Numbered from the stretch's first letter, positions 28,722 to 37,586 are shown. The stretch: 64,000 bases of DNA from Geminocystis sp. NIES-3709 (GCF_001548115.1 NZ_AP014821.1:434001-498000), one strand, 5' to 3'. The notes: generated from the sequence alone by a model not told the origin. Made by a program: numbers and translations.

Positions 28722-29249
28722 TTAAGAACAACTAAGCGCCGCATTGGGTATAACCTCCGTTGATAGTTCTGCTAATGTATTATTTGCTCCACTACCTTTA
28801 TATCGTGGATGAGTCGTACCATATTCAACAAGATAAGCGATTCTTAGAATATTTCCAGAATTAGTATAAGTGCGAGTAACATTATAAGATTTGGTATTTA
28901 CTGTCACAGTTGCCGTAGAAGCATAAACACCATCAATAAAATCTTGTAGCCTTTGTCCATAGGTAGAACCGCTACAGGCATTAGCTTTAGTGGGAGTTAA
29001 TCCAGAAGCCTCCGTGGGATTATCTAAAAGAAAAGCCTGATAACGAACCAACTCTAAATCCTGTTGTAACCAGTTAGCCGCATCTTGTTTATCTTGGGCT
29101 TGTACCCTCAATAATGTGGCTAAAACTGTCGCTTGTAATGAACCGAGTAAAAACCCACTAAGCACTAAAATTGTTACTAGCACTTCGAGGACTGAAAATC
29201 CTCCCTGTTTTTTACCTTTACGATCGATCGACATAAACTTGAATAACAT
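28722..29249 (-). CDS. PilV-like type IV minor pilin
   Basis: 175 residues. Type III-signal prepilin: KKQGG|FSVLEVLVTILVLSGF, cleavage after Gly17 and Glu at +5. The following VQAQDKQDAANWLQQDLELVR helix is typical for PilV/PulJ-type minor pilins. Two cysteines (in NACSGS and ALSCS) could form a disulfide. An inner Met (29234) is an alternative start. Middle gene of the operon: 54 bases after the PilX-like gene and four bases before the GspH-like start. Confidence 0.88.
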   Translation of the reverse strand: MLFKFMSIDRKGKKQGGFSVLEVLVTILVLSGFLLGSLQATVLATLLRVQAQDKQDAANWLQQDLELVRYQAFLLDNPTEASGLTPTKANACSGSTYGQRLQDFIDGVYASTATVTVNTKSYNVTRTYTNSGNILRIAYLVEYGTTHPRYKGSGANNTLAELSTEVIPNAALSCS

Positions 29250-29303
29250 CTTTATTTAATAACCCTTGATCAAGTTAAAAATTGTCAGTAATTTGTTCCC
29301 TTT

Positions 29304-30869
29304 CTAATTTCCTTTTCTTTCCCATTTAACAATATTATCGATTTTGGGGGGGATATTTGTCGGCATCAAACCAACGGAAGCCCAGTCAGTAATATCTTGA
29401 ACGACGACGACTTGACCAGTATTAGAACCACAAGTACTAGGAGGGTTAAACATTCTCGCCCATACAGCACCAGTAATACCATTACCACTACCTGTACCTG
29501 CCGCTCCTACAGCGTAATCAGGTGCAAATACAAAGCCGAAAAGTTCTGCACCACCAGCTAAACAAATATGGGGTTCTTGGCTTGTAGCTCCCCCAGTATT
29601 CTGTCCATAACCCAAAACCTGCAAATTTTCTCGTCTAAAAACACTAGGACTTCCTAAAAGATAAGTAACAACTTTAGTCGTTGAATTACAAACGTAGCCA
29701 ATTCCAATGTCACAACTATTATCAATTACCTGACTACCACCAATATCAATATTACCATAGAGATGCAGAATAACCTTTCTTCCTGGCACAATTTTAATTT
29801 GTTCTCCTCCATTGAGTTCAATATCATCAACTTTGTATTTATAAACTGGAACACTATAAGTCGTGCCGTTATGAGTAATAGATTGAGTTTCGATCGGTGA
29901 ATCACCATTTCTAGGCAATCTCAAGGAATCGTCAATATCACCTAAATCATAGTAGTTAGGATTTGTATCAGAGGGCGGAGTTGGTAACGGTGGAAACTGA
30001 ATACTAGAAATAATTACACTATTACCCGGCATGATATTCAAGCCCATATTTTCACAATCAGGCACTAACAAAGTAGCATTGATAACACTATTTGTGGGAG
30101 AACCAATTTCTTGGCTACTAATCCAAACTCCAGGTAAAGGCACATTAACTGTTGCTTTTTTCAAAGGAATAGCTACTTCGATTTTCGTTTTGGAATTGTT
30201 GGGGTTAGAAGCAAATAAATTAGACAAAGAGGTAGCATTAGGATTAATTTGACCTTCAACGGTTAAAATACCATGACCATAGGTTTGTCCTACAGCGACA
30301 GATCCTGCTAGAGTTTGAAGCGAAGAAGTCGTAACACCTGATGTATTAAGATTAACGTCAGCTAAAGTATAATTTGTTACCTTAAATCCACCTTTCTTAA
30401 AATCTGCCGCCGTGGAAGCGTTATTTATTACAGTATCTCCATTAGTTTTAAATGTATCTACTAATGTTGCAACGGTTGTTCCCCCTCCTGAGCTAGTTAA
30501 AGCAGAACAGGTAGAATTAGAACCAGACGTGTTACTAAAAGTTCCTTGTACTTGCATTGTACCTGCTTGAGTTGCCCATTGATCTAGTGGAAATTCCGCA
30601 ACTTTTGAGTTTTTTGCTAGAAAATTGTGAACTCTTGTTACCCCTAATTCTGCGACTCCCATCGCTTGTTTTGTAAACTCTCCTGCTTGAGCATTCGTTT
30701 TATCTTTAGAAGAACTTAAAACGGATAAACTACTAGCAATAAGGACAAGTAAACCAATACTCATCGCAATAATCAAAGTATTACCTGTTTCCTTATTTTG
30801 GCCTTTTAAAATATTACTCCGATAAGCCCATACTAATAAGTTTCGTAAGTCTTCCGTGTTTTTTTTCAT
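29304..30869 (-). CDS. Large PilX/PilW-like pilus-associated protein
   Basis: 521 residues. Near the N-terminus, KETGNTLIIAMSIGLLVLIA gives a hydrophobic helix (about residues 29-52) after a Gly, like PilX_N-type proteins; the usual Glu at +5 is missing, as in PilX/GspK-type tip components. The long C-terminal part is beta-rich, Ser/Thr/Gly/Asn-rich, with pairs of cysteines (DNSCDIGIGYVC) and looks like an extracellular domain. First gene of a three-gene operon with PilV-like and GspH-like pseudopilins. The set resembles the minor-pilin clusters of unicellular cyanobacteria needed for pilus function; probable tip or initiation complex. Confidence 0.82.
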   Translation of the reverse strand: MKKNTEDLRNLLVWAYRSNILKGQNKETGNTLIIAMSIGLLVLIASSLSVLSSSKDKTNAQAGEFTKQAMGVAELGVTRVHNFLAKNSKVAEFPLDQWATQAGTMQVQGTFSNTSGSNSTCSALTSSGGGTTVATLVDTFKTNGDTVINNASTAADFKKGGFKVTNYTLADVNLNTSGVTTSSLQTLAGSVAVGQTYGHGILTVEGQINPNATSLSNLFASNPNNSKTKIEVAIPLKKATVNVPLPGVWISSQEIGSPTNSVINATLLVPDCENMGLNIMPGNSVIISSIQFPPLPTPPSDTNPNYYDLGDIDDSLRLPRNGDSPIETQSITHNGTTYSVPVYKYKVDDIELNGGEQIKIVPGRKVILHLYGNIDIGGSQVIDNSCDIGIGYVCNSTTKVVTYLLGSPSVFRRENLQVLGYGQNTGGATSQEPHICLAGGAELFGFVFAPDYAVGAAGTGSGNGITGAVWARMFNPPSTCGSNTGQVVVVQDITDWASVGLMPTNIPPKIDNIVKWERKGN

Positions 30870-31194
30870 TTTTGTAATCCCTCTTTCAATCTTAATTTTT
30901 ACTTTAAAATTCTTAATGTATTTTTGTATAGTTAAAAATATAATTATTCTATTTTTTATGATAACTTTAAATTAGGGTTTAAGTATTAGTAATTTTACTG
31001 AATATTTATAAAATATCTTCTTTCACTTTTCAAAACTTACTTAATTTTTATTGATAATTCTTAAATACGTCTTAGATCAAGTTCGGATGATCAATTGTCA
31101 TTACGAGCCATAGAGAGGAATCTCCGGTATACTTCAATATATTGAATTAAGATTACATTTCTATTTTTTTATAAGTAATTATGGGAACTTGATA
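30870..31194. other. Intergenic region upstream of minor-pilin operon
   Basis: 325 AT-rich bases. It contains a stretch GTCATTACGAGCC, AGAGAGGAATCTCC (31097-31123) that resembles a known type of repetitive palindromic element (CATTGCGAG...CAATCTC), degenerate here. Must hold the pilin-operon promoter; no clear box. No ORF. Confidence 0.4.
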
Positions 31195-31383
31195 TTAGCT
31201 TACTTTAGGTAATTGATAGTGATTAAGTTGAGCTAATTTTAATAAACTATCTATAGATAAATCTTCATCAATAATCAACCAATGGATACCATAACCAGAA
31301 AGAGAAATCTTATATATATTGCGTTCCGTATTATCAGCTTTTAGTAATTTTTTAGAAATATTAGATAAAGGAAAACGGTACAT
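31195..31383 (-). CDS. DUF2442 family protein, 5' end doubtful
   Basis: 62 residues from the first ATG, with the DUF2442 end SGYGIHWLIIDEDLSIDSLL. In the same frame, 18 further codons upstream (to 31437) encode VEQIQFEGNDLIISIDSQ, which looks like the normal start of the family, but then a TAA (31438-31440) closes the frame and no usual start codon exists in that stretch. Either a rare start is used or the gene has lost its 5' end. DUF2442 proteins often pair with DUF4160 in toxin-antitoxin-like modules; no partner is present. Confidence 0.6.
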   Translation of the reverse strand: MYRFPLSNISKKLLKADNTERNIYKISLSGYGIHWLIIDEDLSIDSLLKLAQLNHYQLPKVS

Positions 31384-31643
31384 CTGACTATCGATCGATA
31401 TAATTAAATCATTACCTTCAAACTGGATTTGTTCAACTTAGTGTAATTTTTTCGTTATATATCTTCTTTTTAATTTCTCTAATACCTTTATTGTTCATGT
31501 CATAGATTTAATAATAGTTTTTTGGGGATTGCAATGTGGGATATTCTCGATCGACCTAATTCAGTTAAAATGGAATATTACAGATTATTAAAAAAAAATC
31601 CTATATCTGTCAAAACTCTATATTAATTAATAATTATTCAGTA

Positions 31644-33044
31644 ATGCTACTAACAGAAAAATCTACAGCAGAAAAATTAATCTTAACTTCTGATTCTCAA
31701 AGTTCCCCCAATCAAAGATTATTACCTCTTACTGCCACTATCAACGAACAAAATCACCTTGAAATAGGTGGTTGCGATGTTACTGAATTAGTAACTCAAT
31801 TTGGTTCTCCTTTGTATATTCTCGATGAAAAAACCCTGCGTACTTGTGCGACTCAATATCGGGATGCTTTTAAAGAGTTTTATCCGGGTGAATCTCAAGT
31901 TATTTACGCCTCTAAAGCATGGAGTTGTATGACGATCGTCAGCATTTTGGCTAGTGAAGGTATCGGTTTTGATGTGGTTTCTGGCGGAGAACTTTATACA
32001 ACAACTAAAGCCTTAGAAATCAGTGGTTATACTGAAAATCAAATTAGCGATAAAATCTATTTGCACGGTAATAATAAATCTGTAAGTGAGTTAGAACTTG
32101 CGATCGATTCTCAGTGTAAAATAATTGTAGATAACTGGTTAGAATTGGAAACCCTAGCCCAATTAACCGCTCAAAAACAGCAATGCGTTAATATTTTAAT
32201 TCGTTTAACCCCCGGTATTGAATGCCACACCCACGAATATATCCGTACTGGGAGCATCGATAGTAAATTCGGTTTTTCTGTCCATCAACTAGAAGCAGTA
32301 TTTACTTTTGTCAAACAGCAGTCATATATTAATTGTATTGGTTTACACGCCCATATAGGTTCACAAATTTTTGAATTACAACCTCATCACGACTTAGCAG
32401 GAGTTTTAGCTGATTGGTTTAAAAAAGCTCTTGATTATGGTTTACCCGTGAAAGAGTTAAATGTTGGTGGTGGTTTAGGTATTCGTTACACAGAATCTGA
32501 TGATCCCCCAAGTATTACAGCATGGGTTAAAACTGTTGCTACGGCAGTTAAAAAAGCCTGTGAAGAAAGAAATTTAGCCCTTCCCAAACTTATTGCCGAA
32601 CCCGGTCGATCGATGGTTGCAACAGCGTGTGTTACTGCTTATACCGTAGGCGGAAGAAAAGTTATCCCTGACATCAGAACTTATGTATCGGTAGATGGTG
32701 GAATGTCAGACAATCCCCGCCCAATTACCTATCAATCTCTTTATCAAGTAGTGATTGGCAATAAAATGCGTGAAGGTAATACAGAAAAAGTTACGATCGC
32801 CGGAAAACATTGTGAATCAGGAGATATTTTAATCAAAGACATTGAGATTCCCGATACCCAACCCGGAGATGTGTTAGTGGTATTAGCAACAGGAGCTTAT
32901 AACTACAGTATGGCTTCTAATTATAATCGTTTAGCTCGTCCTGCGGCGGTTTTAGTCAATCAAGGAGAAGCAAACTTAATTATTCGCCGTGAAACCTATG
33001 ACGATTTAGTTAAACAAGACTTAATACCCAGTCGGTTAAGTTAA
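31644..33044 (+). CDS. lysA: Diaminopimelate decarboxylase LysA
   Basis: Last step of lysine synthesis: meso-diaminopimelate to L-lysine and CO2, PLP-dependent, alanine-racemase fold. 466 residues, normal for cyanobacteria with an N-terminal extension of about 45. PLP lysine Lys91 in VIYASKAW; HAHIGSQIFE; glycine loop LNVGGGLGIRY; phosphate-binding EPGRSMVA; active-site Cys390 in HCESGDIL from the dimer partner; GAYNYSMASNYN near the end. Single rightward gene. Confidence 0.97.
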   Translation: MLLTEKSTAEKLILTSDSQSSPNQRLLPLTATINEQNHLEIGGCDVTELVTQFGSPLYILDEKTLRTCATQYRDAFKEFYPGESQVIYASKAWSCMTIVSILASEGIGFDVVSGGELYTTTKALEISGYTENQISDKIYLHGNNKSVSELELAIDSQCKIIVDNWLELETLAQLTAQKQQCVNILIRLTPGIECHTHEYIRTGSIDSKFGFSVHQLEAVFTFVKQQSYINCIGLHAHIGSQIFELQPHHDLAGVLADWFKKALDYGLPVKELNVGGGLGIRYTESDDPPSITAWVKTVATAVKKACEERNLALPKLIAEPGRSMVATACVTAYTVGGRKVIPDIRTYVSVDGGMSDNPRPITYQSLYQVVIGNKMREGNTEKVTIAGKHCESGDILIKDIEIPDTQPGDVLVVLATGAYNYSMASNYNRLARPAAVLVNQGEANLIIRRETYDDLVKQDLIPSRLS

Positions 33045-33133
33045 TCTGAGTTTTAGGCGATTTGTGAAAAAGAAAATGCCAGTTTTTGGGAAAATGTCAA
33101 TTTTACCGGCAATATTCTAAAAACTGCTAATAA

Positions 33134-33160
33134 TTGGTGGGCAATGCTCACCCTACTTTT
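33134..33160. repeat. Hairpin repeat GGTGGGCAATGCTCACC
   Basis: GGTGGGC-AAT-GCTCACC forms a stem of seven pairs (one G-T) with a three-base loop, 90 bases after lysA and followed by CTACTTTT. Near-identical hairpins (GGTGGGCAATGCCCACC) are very common between genes in cyanobacteria. It may serve as a weak terminator for lysA. Confidence 0.55.
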
Positions 33161-33180
33161 AAACCACACTTTGTATTCTC

Positions 33181-33198
33181 CCTTGCGACTTTGCGAGA
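33181..33198 (-). repeat. Short repeat TCTCGCAAAGNCGCAA
   Basis: On the minus strand TCTCGCAAAGTCGCAAGG; the plus-strand copy at 53492-53510 is TCTCGCAAAGACGCAAAGG. Both are intergenic. Sequences of this kind are frequent in cyanobacterial spacers; origin unknown. Confidence 0.45.
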
Positions 33199-33341
33199 GA
33201 TAGAAAATCTAGTTCATTGATTGGAAAAGCGCTGTAAAGTCTCGTCGTAATTCCTAATTAATTACCTATTGGGGGTATTGAATCTTTGAGATAACTCAAT
33301 CAAGATAAAAAAGAACAGAATTACAGAAATGAGCTTAAATC

Positions 33342-34145
33342 GTGAAAAATTGTCAGAATATTGCACTCAAAACTTTACTTATCTCCTTATTATTATCTAG
33401 TTGCACTCCTAATCAAGTCACCCCAGAAGAATCTATTGCTCAAGCCTCTTTAACTCTAGTTGCTAATGGAGAAGATTTTGTTCGTCAAGGATTTGTTAGC
33501 AAAGACGGATGGCGTATCGATTTTAATAATGTTAATGTTACTCTAGGAGAGACGATCGCTCATCAAACCAATCCACCTTTTAGTGCAGAAGGAGAAGGAG
33601 AGTTACAACCGATAAAATCCATTTCTATAATTGATAAACCCGTCACTATTAATTTGGCAGAAGGAGACGAAAATGCTCCTCCTATAAAAGTTACAGAAGT
33701 AATCGCTCCGATCGGTCAGTATAATGCTCTTACATGGAAATTAGTTAACAATAATTTTAATAGTATCGTTCTTGACGGCACGGCAACTAAAGACAGTAAG
33801 ACTATCAAATTTACTATTAATATTCCCTTAGAATTAAGTTATGTTTGTGGAGAATTTATCGGGGATGAAAGAAAGGGAATTTTAGAAGAAGGAAAAAGTG
33901 CCGAATTAGAAACAACATTTCATTTTGATCATATCTTCGGAGATAAAGAAACCTCTGCTGATGATGAATTAAATCTTGGAGCATTAGGATTTCAACCTCT
34001 GAGCAATCTTGCTACCAATGGAGTTTTAAATACTGATTTATCTAGTTTAAAAAATAGTTTAACTCCAGAAGATTATGGTAAGTTAGTAGATAATTTTAGA
34101 TCTTTAGGACACGTTGGAGAAGGGCATTGTCGATTGTTACAATAG
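33342..34145 (+). CDS. Probable lipoprotein of unknown function
   Basis: 267 residues from a GTG start; no in-frame ATG lies nearby. The N-terminus ALKTLLISLLLSSC is a lipoprotein signal with lipobox Cys21, so the protein should be anchored to a membrane on the periplasmic side. The mature part is beta-rich with repeated Asn/Gly turns, one further pair of cysteines (SYVCGEFIG and GHCRLLQ at the very end). I do not recognise the family with certainty. Single gene; no neighbour suggests a role. Confidence 0.8.
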   Translation: MKNCQNIALKTLLISLLLSSCTPNQVTPEESIAQASLTLVANGEDFVRQGFVSKDGWRIDFNNVNVTLGETIAHQTNPPFSAEGEGELQPIKSISIIDKPVTINLAEGDENAPPIKVTEVIAPIGQYNALTWKLVNNNFNSIVLDGTATKDSKTIKFTINIPLELSYVCGEFIGDERKGILEEGKSAELETTFHFDHIFGDKETSADDELNLGALGFQPLSNLATNGVLNTDLSSLKNSLTPEDYGKLVDNFRSLGHVGEGHCRLLQ

Positions 34146-34500
34146 ATTGATTTCTTGATTACCCATAAACACTAAAGTAATTAGGAGTTGCTGGAAACGT
34201 ATTTTGATGAGGGAAGATGTTAGGTTTTAGGTAAAATAATGAAAAATCAAGATTTTGAGATTTTGTGTAGTATATACATAAATAAGCTGGTTCTTAAAAA
34301 AATAAGTGAAAAATGCTAGGTTTTTGAGTAATAATTACTAAAACTACGCACTTTTTGTTGATGTAATATGCAGAAACCCCTGATTTTAATAGTCTTCTGA
34401 TTCCCAACAACAAACCCTAATTAAATAATCTGATAAGCTAAGATCCATCACACATATAGGAATAATATATATATCTCGTAAACACACACAAAATTTATCT
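34146..34500. other. Intergenic region before the PepSY gene
   Basis: 355 bases. The first part holds a family A dispersed repeat (34179-34245, listed separately). The rest is AT-rich with TATATATA near 34469. No ribosome site is obvious before the PepSY ATG. No ORF with coding character. Confidence 0.5.
34179..34245 (+). repeat. Dispersed intergenic repeat (family A copy 1)
   Basis: AATTAGGAGTTGCTGGAAAC, then GTATTTTGATGAGGGAAG, then the heptamer part ATGTTAGGTTTTAGG and TAAAATAATGAAAA. The copy at 36923-36987 shares the layout and the last 30 bases almost exactly; a third lies inverted at 49700-49768. Confidence 0.75.
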
Positions 34501-34767
34501 ATGAAAAAAACAATTTTTGCATTACTTTTGTTAATAGGAATGGCGATCGCACCTTCTGTGTCGGCTGATGATAAACCTCCACGCAACGCCAAACCTTTAT
34601 CAGAAATTATAAAAAATTTAGAGAATACAGGTTATTCTCCTATAGTTGATGTTGATTATGACGATAATCAAGGTTGGGAAATCAAAGCCTATCGTAATAA
34701 TCAAAAACGAGAATTAAAAGTCAATCCAGTATCTGGTGATATTCTCAGTGATAAACAAGAGGATTAA
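34501..34767 (+). CDS. Exported PepSY-domain protein
   Basis: 88 residues: a clear Sec signal peptide (MKKTIFALLLLIGMAIA, cleavage likely after VSA at 20-22) and one PepSY domain (LSEIIKNLENTGYSPIVDVDY, then WEIKAYRNNQKRELKVNP and SGDIL). PepSY domains act as periplasmic inhibitors or small binding modules, for instance toward proteases. Its stop codon interlocks with that of the convergent DM13 gene in a shared TTAA. Confidence 0.88.
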   Translation: MKKTIFALLLLIGMAIAPSVSADDKPPRNAKPLSEIIKNLENTGYSPIVDVDYDDNQGWEIKAYRNNQKRELKVNPVSGDILSDKQED

Positions 34768-35231
34768 AGAGTGGCGAAAGCAAAAGTAACGTTAAATTCA
34801 CGACACCAAATACCTACGGATTTAAAATCATTGATGTTTACATGATCAGGAATAAGATAGCGTTGTCCACCATTAAAACTTTTTAACATGGCAACATTAA
34901 AATATTCTGTTTGTTTGGGATTAACTTCTATTTGAGCGTTACGGTGTAAAATTACTTGGACATCAGGACCTTTTGCTGTGGTAAAATCACTGCTTAATTC
35001 TAAATAGCGCTTGCCATTTTCAGTAATTATTTTAACTTCTCCTGTAGTTTGTTTTTCCTGTTTAACAGTGACAAATTTACCTGTTTTAATAGGATTTTGA
35101 GCTATAATTACAGGGGTTACATTGTTAGCTTGAACTGGAGTTGAAAGTTGGTTCATCATAAATAAACCACTACCGGAAATAATTAATGCGATCGCAGAAA
35201 GTTTGACGGTTTTGAGTTGAGAAATTTTCAT
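34764..35231 (-). CDS. Exported DM13-domain protein
   Basis: 155 residues: a signal sequence (about residues 8-36, ending near VQA) and a DM13 domain (GKFVTVKQEKQTTGEVKII, LELSSDFTTAKGPDVQVIL, YLIPDHVNINDFKSVGIWC). The conserved cysteine is Cys143 in GIWCREF, the residue proposed as a redox or heme-linked centre in this family. Likely periplasmic. Ends tail-to-tail with the PepSY gene. Two AGTGTCTG copies 11 bases apart lie 65-83 bases upstream. Confidence 0.9.
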   Translation of the reverse strand: MKISQLKTVKLSAIALIISGSGLFMMNQLSTPVQANNVTPVIIAQNPIKTGKFVTVKQEKQTTGEVKIITENGKRYLELSSDFTTAKGPDVQVILHRNAQIEVNPKQTEYFNVAMLKSFNGGQRYLIPDHVNINDFKSVGIWCREFNVTFAFATL

Positions 35232-35737
35232 GGTTATGACTCCGAAATTAATTTATTCTTTTTATTGATTACTATTGTGTCGATCGAGTATGAGAAGTGT
35301 CTGGCTAGTGTCTGAGAAAATAATCAGTCGAATAAAATCTAAATGAGGTATCGATATAATTTGCCTGAATAAATTTTCAGTTAAGCTAAAATAAGATTAA
35401 ATTGAAAATCACAAAATATTATTAATTAGAGTTTACTAACGTATTGTTTTAGTAACAATGAGCAACAAGACAAAAATAAAAAACTTTTCATAACACGAAA
35501 CTATAACCTTTGCAGGTATATTCAGTAGATAGAAAATCAAAGAAAATGATGAGGAAAGTAGAAAATCGTTAGTATTCAGTCACACTCCTTAAAATGATCA
35601 ATCAAACCCTTTATTTTTAATAAATTTTAGATGTTTTTTTCTTTTTCTGACTTCTAAACCTACCTACCAATTTTTCTATTTACGGATATTAATTTTTTCC
35701 TATTTAACCTATTACTATTAAATACGCCATCTTCCTT
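35232..35737. other. Divergent intergenic region, 506 bases, no gene seen
   Basis: Between the DM13 and double-GNAT genes. Contains a direct repeat of AGTGTCTG (35296-35303 and 35307-35314, listed separately) and a small hairpin TTACTAA (35433-35439) / TTAGTAA (35449-35455) with a nine-base loop. No small ORF with coding character was recognised. Too long for two promoters alone; a small RNA cannot be excluded. Confidence 0.4.
35296..35314. promoter_or_regulatory. Direct repeat of AGTGTCTG with 11-base period, candidate regulator site
   Basis: Two perfect copies of AGTGTCTG start exactly 11 bases apart, about one helix turn, 65 bases upstream of the DM13 start. This spacing is typical of tandem sites for OmpR-type response regulators. 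The regulator is unknown and chance is possible. Confidence 0.3.
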
Positions 35738-36922
35738 ATGAATACTTCCACTTGCTCCAAATCTTCTTTAAAAATTCGTGCCATACAGTATCGTGATCTT
35801 AATTCTGTTTCTACTTTATTACAACAACGGTTGTCGATCGAATATAACAATTGTCAAGCACTTTTGCTAGAGAGAGTGCAAAAATATCAAAGTTTTTATG
35901 GATTATTAGAGTTATCAAAATTATTCTCTGTAAGCAATGATTTTTATATTTATGTCGCAGAAAAAGATCAACAAATACAGGGTTTAATTCAAGTTGCACC
36001 CTTTAATCATACTCGTAGCACTTGGAAAGTAGAACAGGTTTTGATTAATTACAATACTTCTATTAGTCATTTACTTATCGGTAATCGTAGCATTGGCTCA
36101 CAACTCCTGCGACACTGTTTTGAAAAAATTTGGGAAGCTAGAACATGGGTATTAGAAGTAAATGTAAATGAGAAAAATACTTTAGGATTATATAGAGAAA
36201 ATGGTTTTCAACCCCTCGCACAAATAACTCATTGGCATTGTCCACCAACCTTGTTACAAAAGTTAGCACAACAAGAACCTAATTTACCGAATTTATTACC
36301 CGTTAGTAATGCTGATGCAAAACTACTCTATCAATTAGACTGTGTTTCCATGCCTCCTATGCTACGACAAGTTTTCGATCGTCACATTGATGATTTTAAA
36401 ATGGGATTGGGACGTTTTATCCTTCAACAAATTCAAGGATGGTTGACTCATAGTTCAGAAATTAGTGCTTATGTATTCGAGCCTCAGAGAAAAGCGGCCA
36501 TCGGGTATTTTAAACTATACTTATCAAAAGATGGTAGTAAACCTCACGAAGCAATTTTAACGGTACATCCTGCCTATACATGGCTTTATCCGAAACTTAT
36601 CAGTCAAATGGCTACGGTAATTCAATCATTACCTCCTCAATCTTTATTAGTCACTTCCTCAGACTATCAACCAGAAAGAGAAGAATATTTAGAAAAATTA
36701 GGTGCAGAAAGAGTTGATCAAAATTTACTAATGTCTCGATCGGTGTGGCATAAATTGCGAGAAGCTAAACCCTTAGAATCCTTAAACCTTCCCGAAGTCT
36801 TAAACGGTTTAAAACCAGTACATACACCTATTCCTACCCCCTGGATAAAATCGTGGTTAGAAAATACCTATAATTCTTCATCCTTACCAAATCATCCTGA
36901 CTCCCATAATTCTAATGAGTAA
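35738..36922 (+). CDS. GNAT acetyltransferase with two GNAT-like halves
   Basis: 394 residues. The N-terminal half (about 12-165) is a GNAT domain: IYVAEKDQQIQGLIQVAPF, the acetyl-CoA loop region LLIGNRSIGSQLLRHCFEK and VNEKNTLGLYRENGFQPLA. The C-terminal half (about 190-350) looks like a second, degenerate GNAT fold (AIGYFKLYLSKDG, LEKLGAERVDQNLLMSRSVW) without an intact CoA loop. Conserved in cyanobacteria, substrate unknown. The last 50 residues are Pro/Ser/Asn-rich. Single gene. Confidence 0.82.
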   Translation: MNTSTCSKSSLKIRAIQYRDLNSVSTLLQQRLSIEYNNCQALLLERVQKYQSFYGLLELSKLFSVSNDFYIYVAEKDQQIQGLIQVAPFNHTRSTWKVEQVLINYNTSISHLLIGNRSIGSQLLRHCFEKIWEARTWVLEVNVNEKNTLGLYRENGFQPLAQITHWHCPPTLLQKLAQQEPNLPNLLPVSNADAKLLYQLDCVSMPPMLRQVFDRHIDDFKMGLGRFILQQIQGWLTHSSEISAYVFEPQRKAAIGYFKLYLSKDGSKPHEAILTVHPAYTWLYPKLISQMATVIQSLPPQSLLVTSSDYQPEREEYLEKLGAERVDQNLLMSRSVWHKLREAKPLESLNLPEVLNGLKPVHTPIPTPWIKSWLENTYNSSSLPNHPDSHNSNE

Positions 36923-36987
36923 TTAAAGGTAGCTGAAAAAGTATTCTGGTGAAGGTAGGTGTTAGGTTTTAGGTAAAATAATGAAAA
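36923..36987 (+). repeat. Dispersed intergenic repeat (family A copy 2)
   Basis: Directly after the GNAT stop: TTAAAGGTAGCTGAAAAAG, TATTCTGGTGAAGGTAGG, then TGTTAGGTTTTAGGTAAAAT and AATGAAAAT. Very like the copy at 34179-34245, especially over the second half. Confidence 0.75.
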
Positions 36988-37051
36988 TATGGATAAATAC
37001 ATAAAAAAACATCTGGAATATAATAGCTATTGTTCATATTTTTTCTCGTCT

Positions 37052-37582
37052 TTATTCATCCCACAAATGATAAGAAATATCCCGTTCAGAAATTATTTTA
37101 TTAATTATCGGCCATTCTATTTTAAAATTAGGATCATCAAATTTAATTCCCTTTGCACATTCGGGATAATAAAATTCTGACATTTGATAAAACACTTCGC
37201 TATCATCTTCTAAAGTTTGAAAACCGTGAGCAAAACCTTCAGGAATATAAATCATTTTATGATTTTTTGCAGTCAATTTTTCTCCAATCCAATGCTTAAA
37301 AGTCGGCGAATTTTTCCGCAAGTCAATAATAACATCATAAATAGCTCCTTGAGTACATCTGACTAATTTTGCTTCGGGATAGGGAAGATTTTGATAGTGC
37401 ATTCCTCGCAAAGTTCCTTTAATTTTATTGTAAGAAATATTGCATTGTACAAAATTAGAATTTAAACTATATTTATTAAATTCTTTTTGACAAAAACTTC
37501 GTGCAAAAAAACCCCTTTCATCAGTTATTTTTTCTGGTTTAATGATATATGCGCCTTTGAGTTTCGTTTCAAAAAATATCAT
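37052..37582 (-). CDS. dTDP-4-dehydrorhamnose 3,5-epimerase-like protein (RfbC family)
   Basis: 176 residues of the RmlC cupin family: GAYIIKPEKITDERGFFAR at the start, NISYNKIKGTLRGMHYQ with the catalytic His, KLVRCTQGAIYDVIIDLRKNSPTF and the FAHGFQTLEDDSEVFYQMS core. Epimerises C3 and/or C5 of a 4-keto-6-deoxy nucleotide sugar. Last gene of a leftward operon with rfbF, rfbG and a C-methyltransferase, so the true substrate is probably the CDP-linked 4-keto-6-deoxyglucose rather than the dTDP sugar. The gene starts four bases after the methyltransferase stop. Confidence 0.9.
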   Translation of the reverse strand: MIFFETKLKGAYIIKPEKITDERGFFARSFCQKEFNKYSLNSNFVQCNISYNKIKGTLRGMHYQNLPYPEAKLVRCTQGAIYDVIIDLRKNSPTFKHWIGEKLTAKNHKMIYIPEGFAHGFQTLEDDSEVFYQMSEFYYPECAKGIKFDDPNFKIEWPIINKIISERDISYHLWDE

Positions 37583-37586
37583 AATA

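Noticed and set aside
31097-31123. Possible repetitive palindromic element CATTACGAG...GAATCTCC
   Set aside because: Only partly similar to the known element type and single in the window; mentioned only in the spacer note.
34386-34592. Minus-strand 68-codon frame over the PepSY start
   Set aside because: It overlaps the clear signal peptide of the PepSY gene and has no homology I can recognise.
36989-37180. Plus-strand 63-codon frame at the end of the rfbC-like gene
   Set aside because: Most of it is antisense to the conserved epimerase end; aromatic-rich, no motif.
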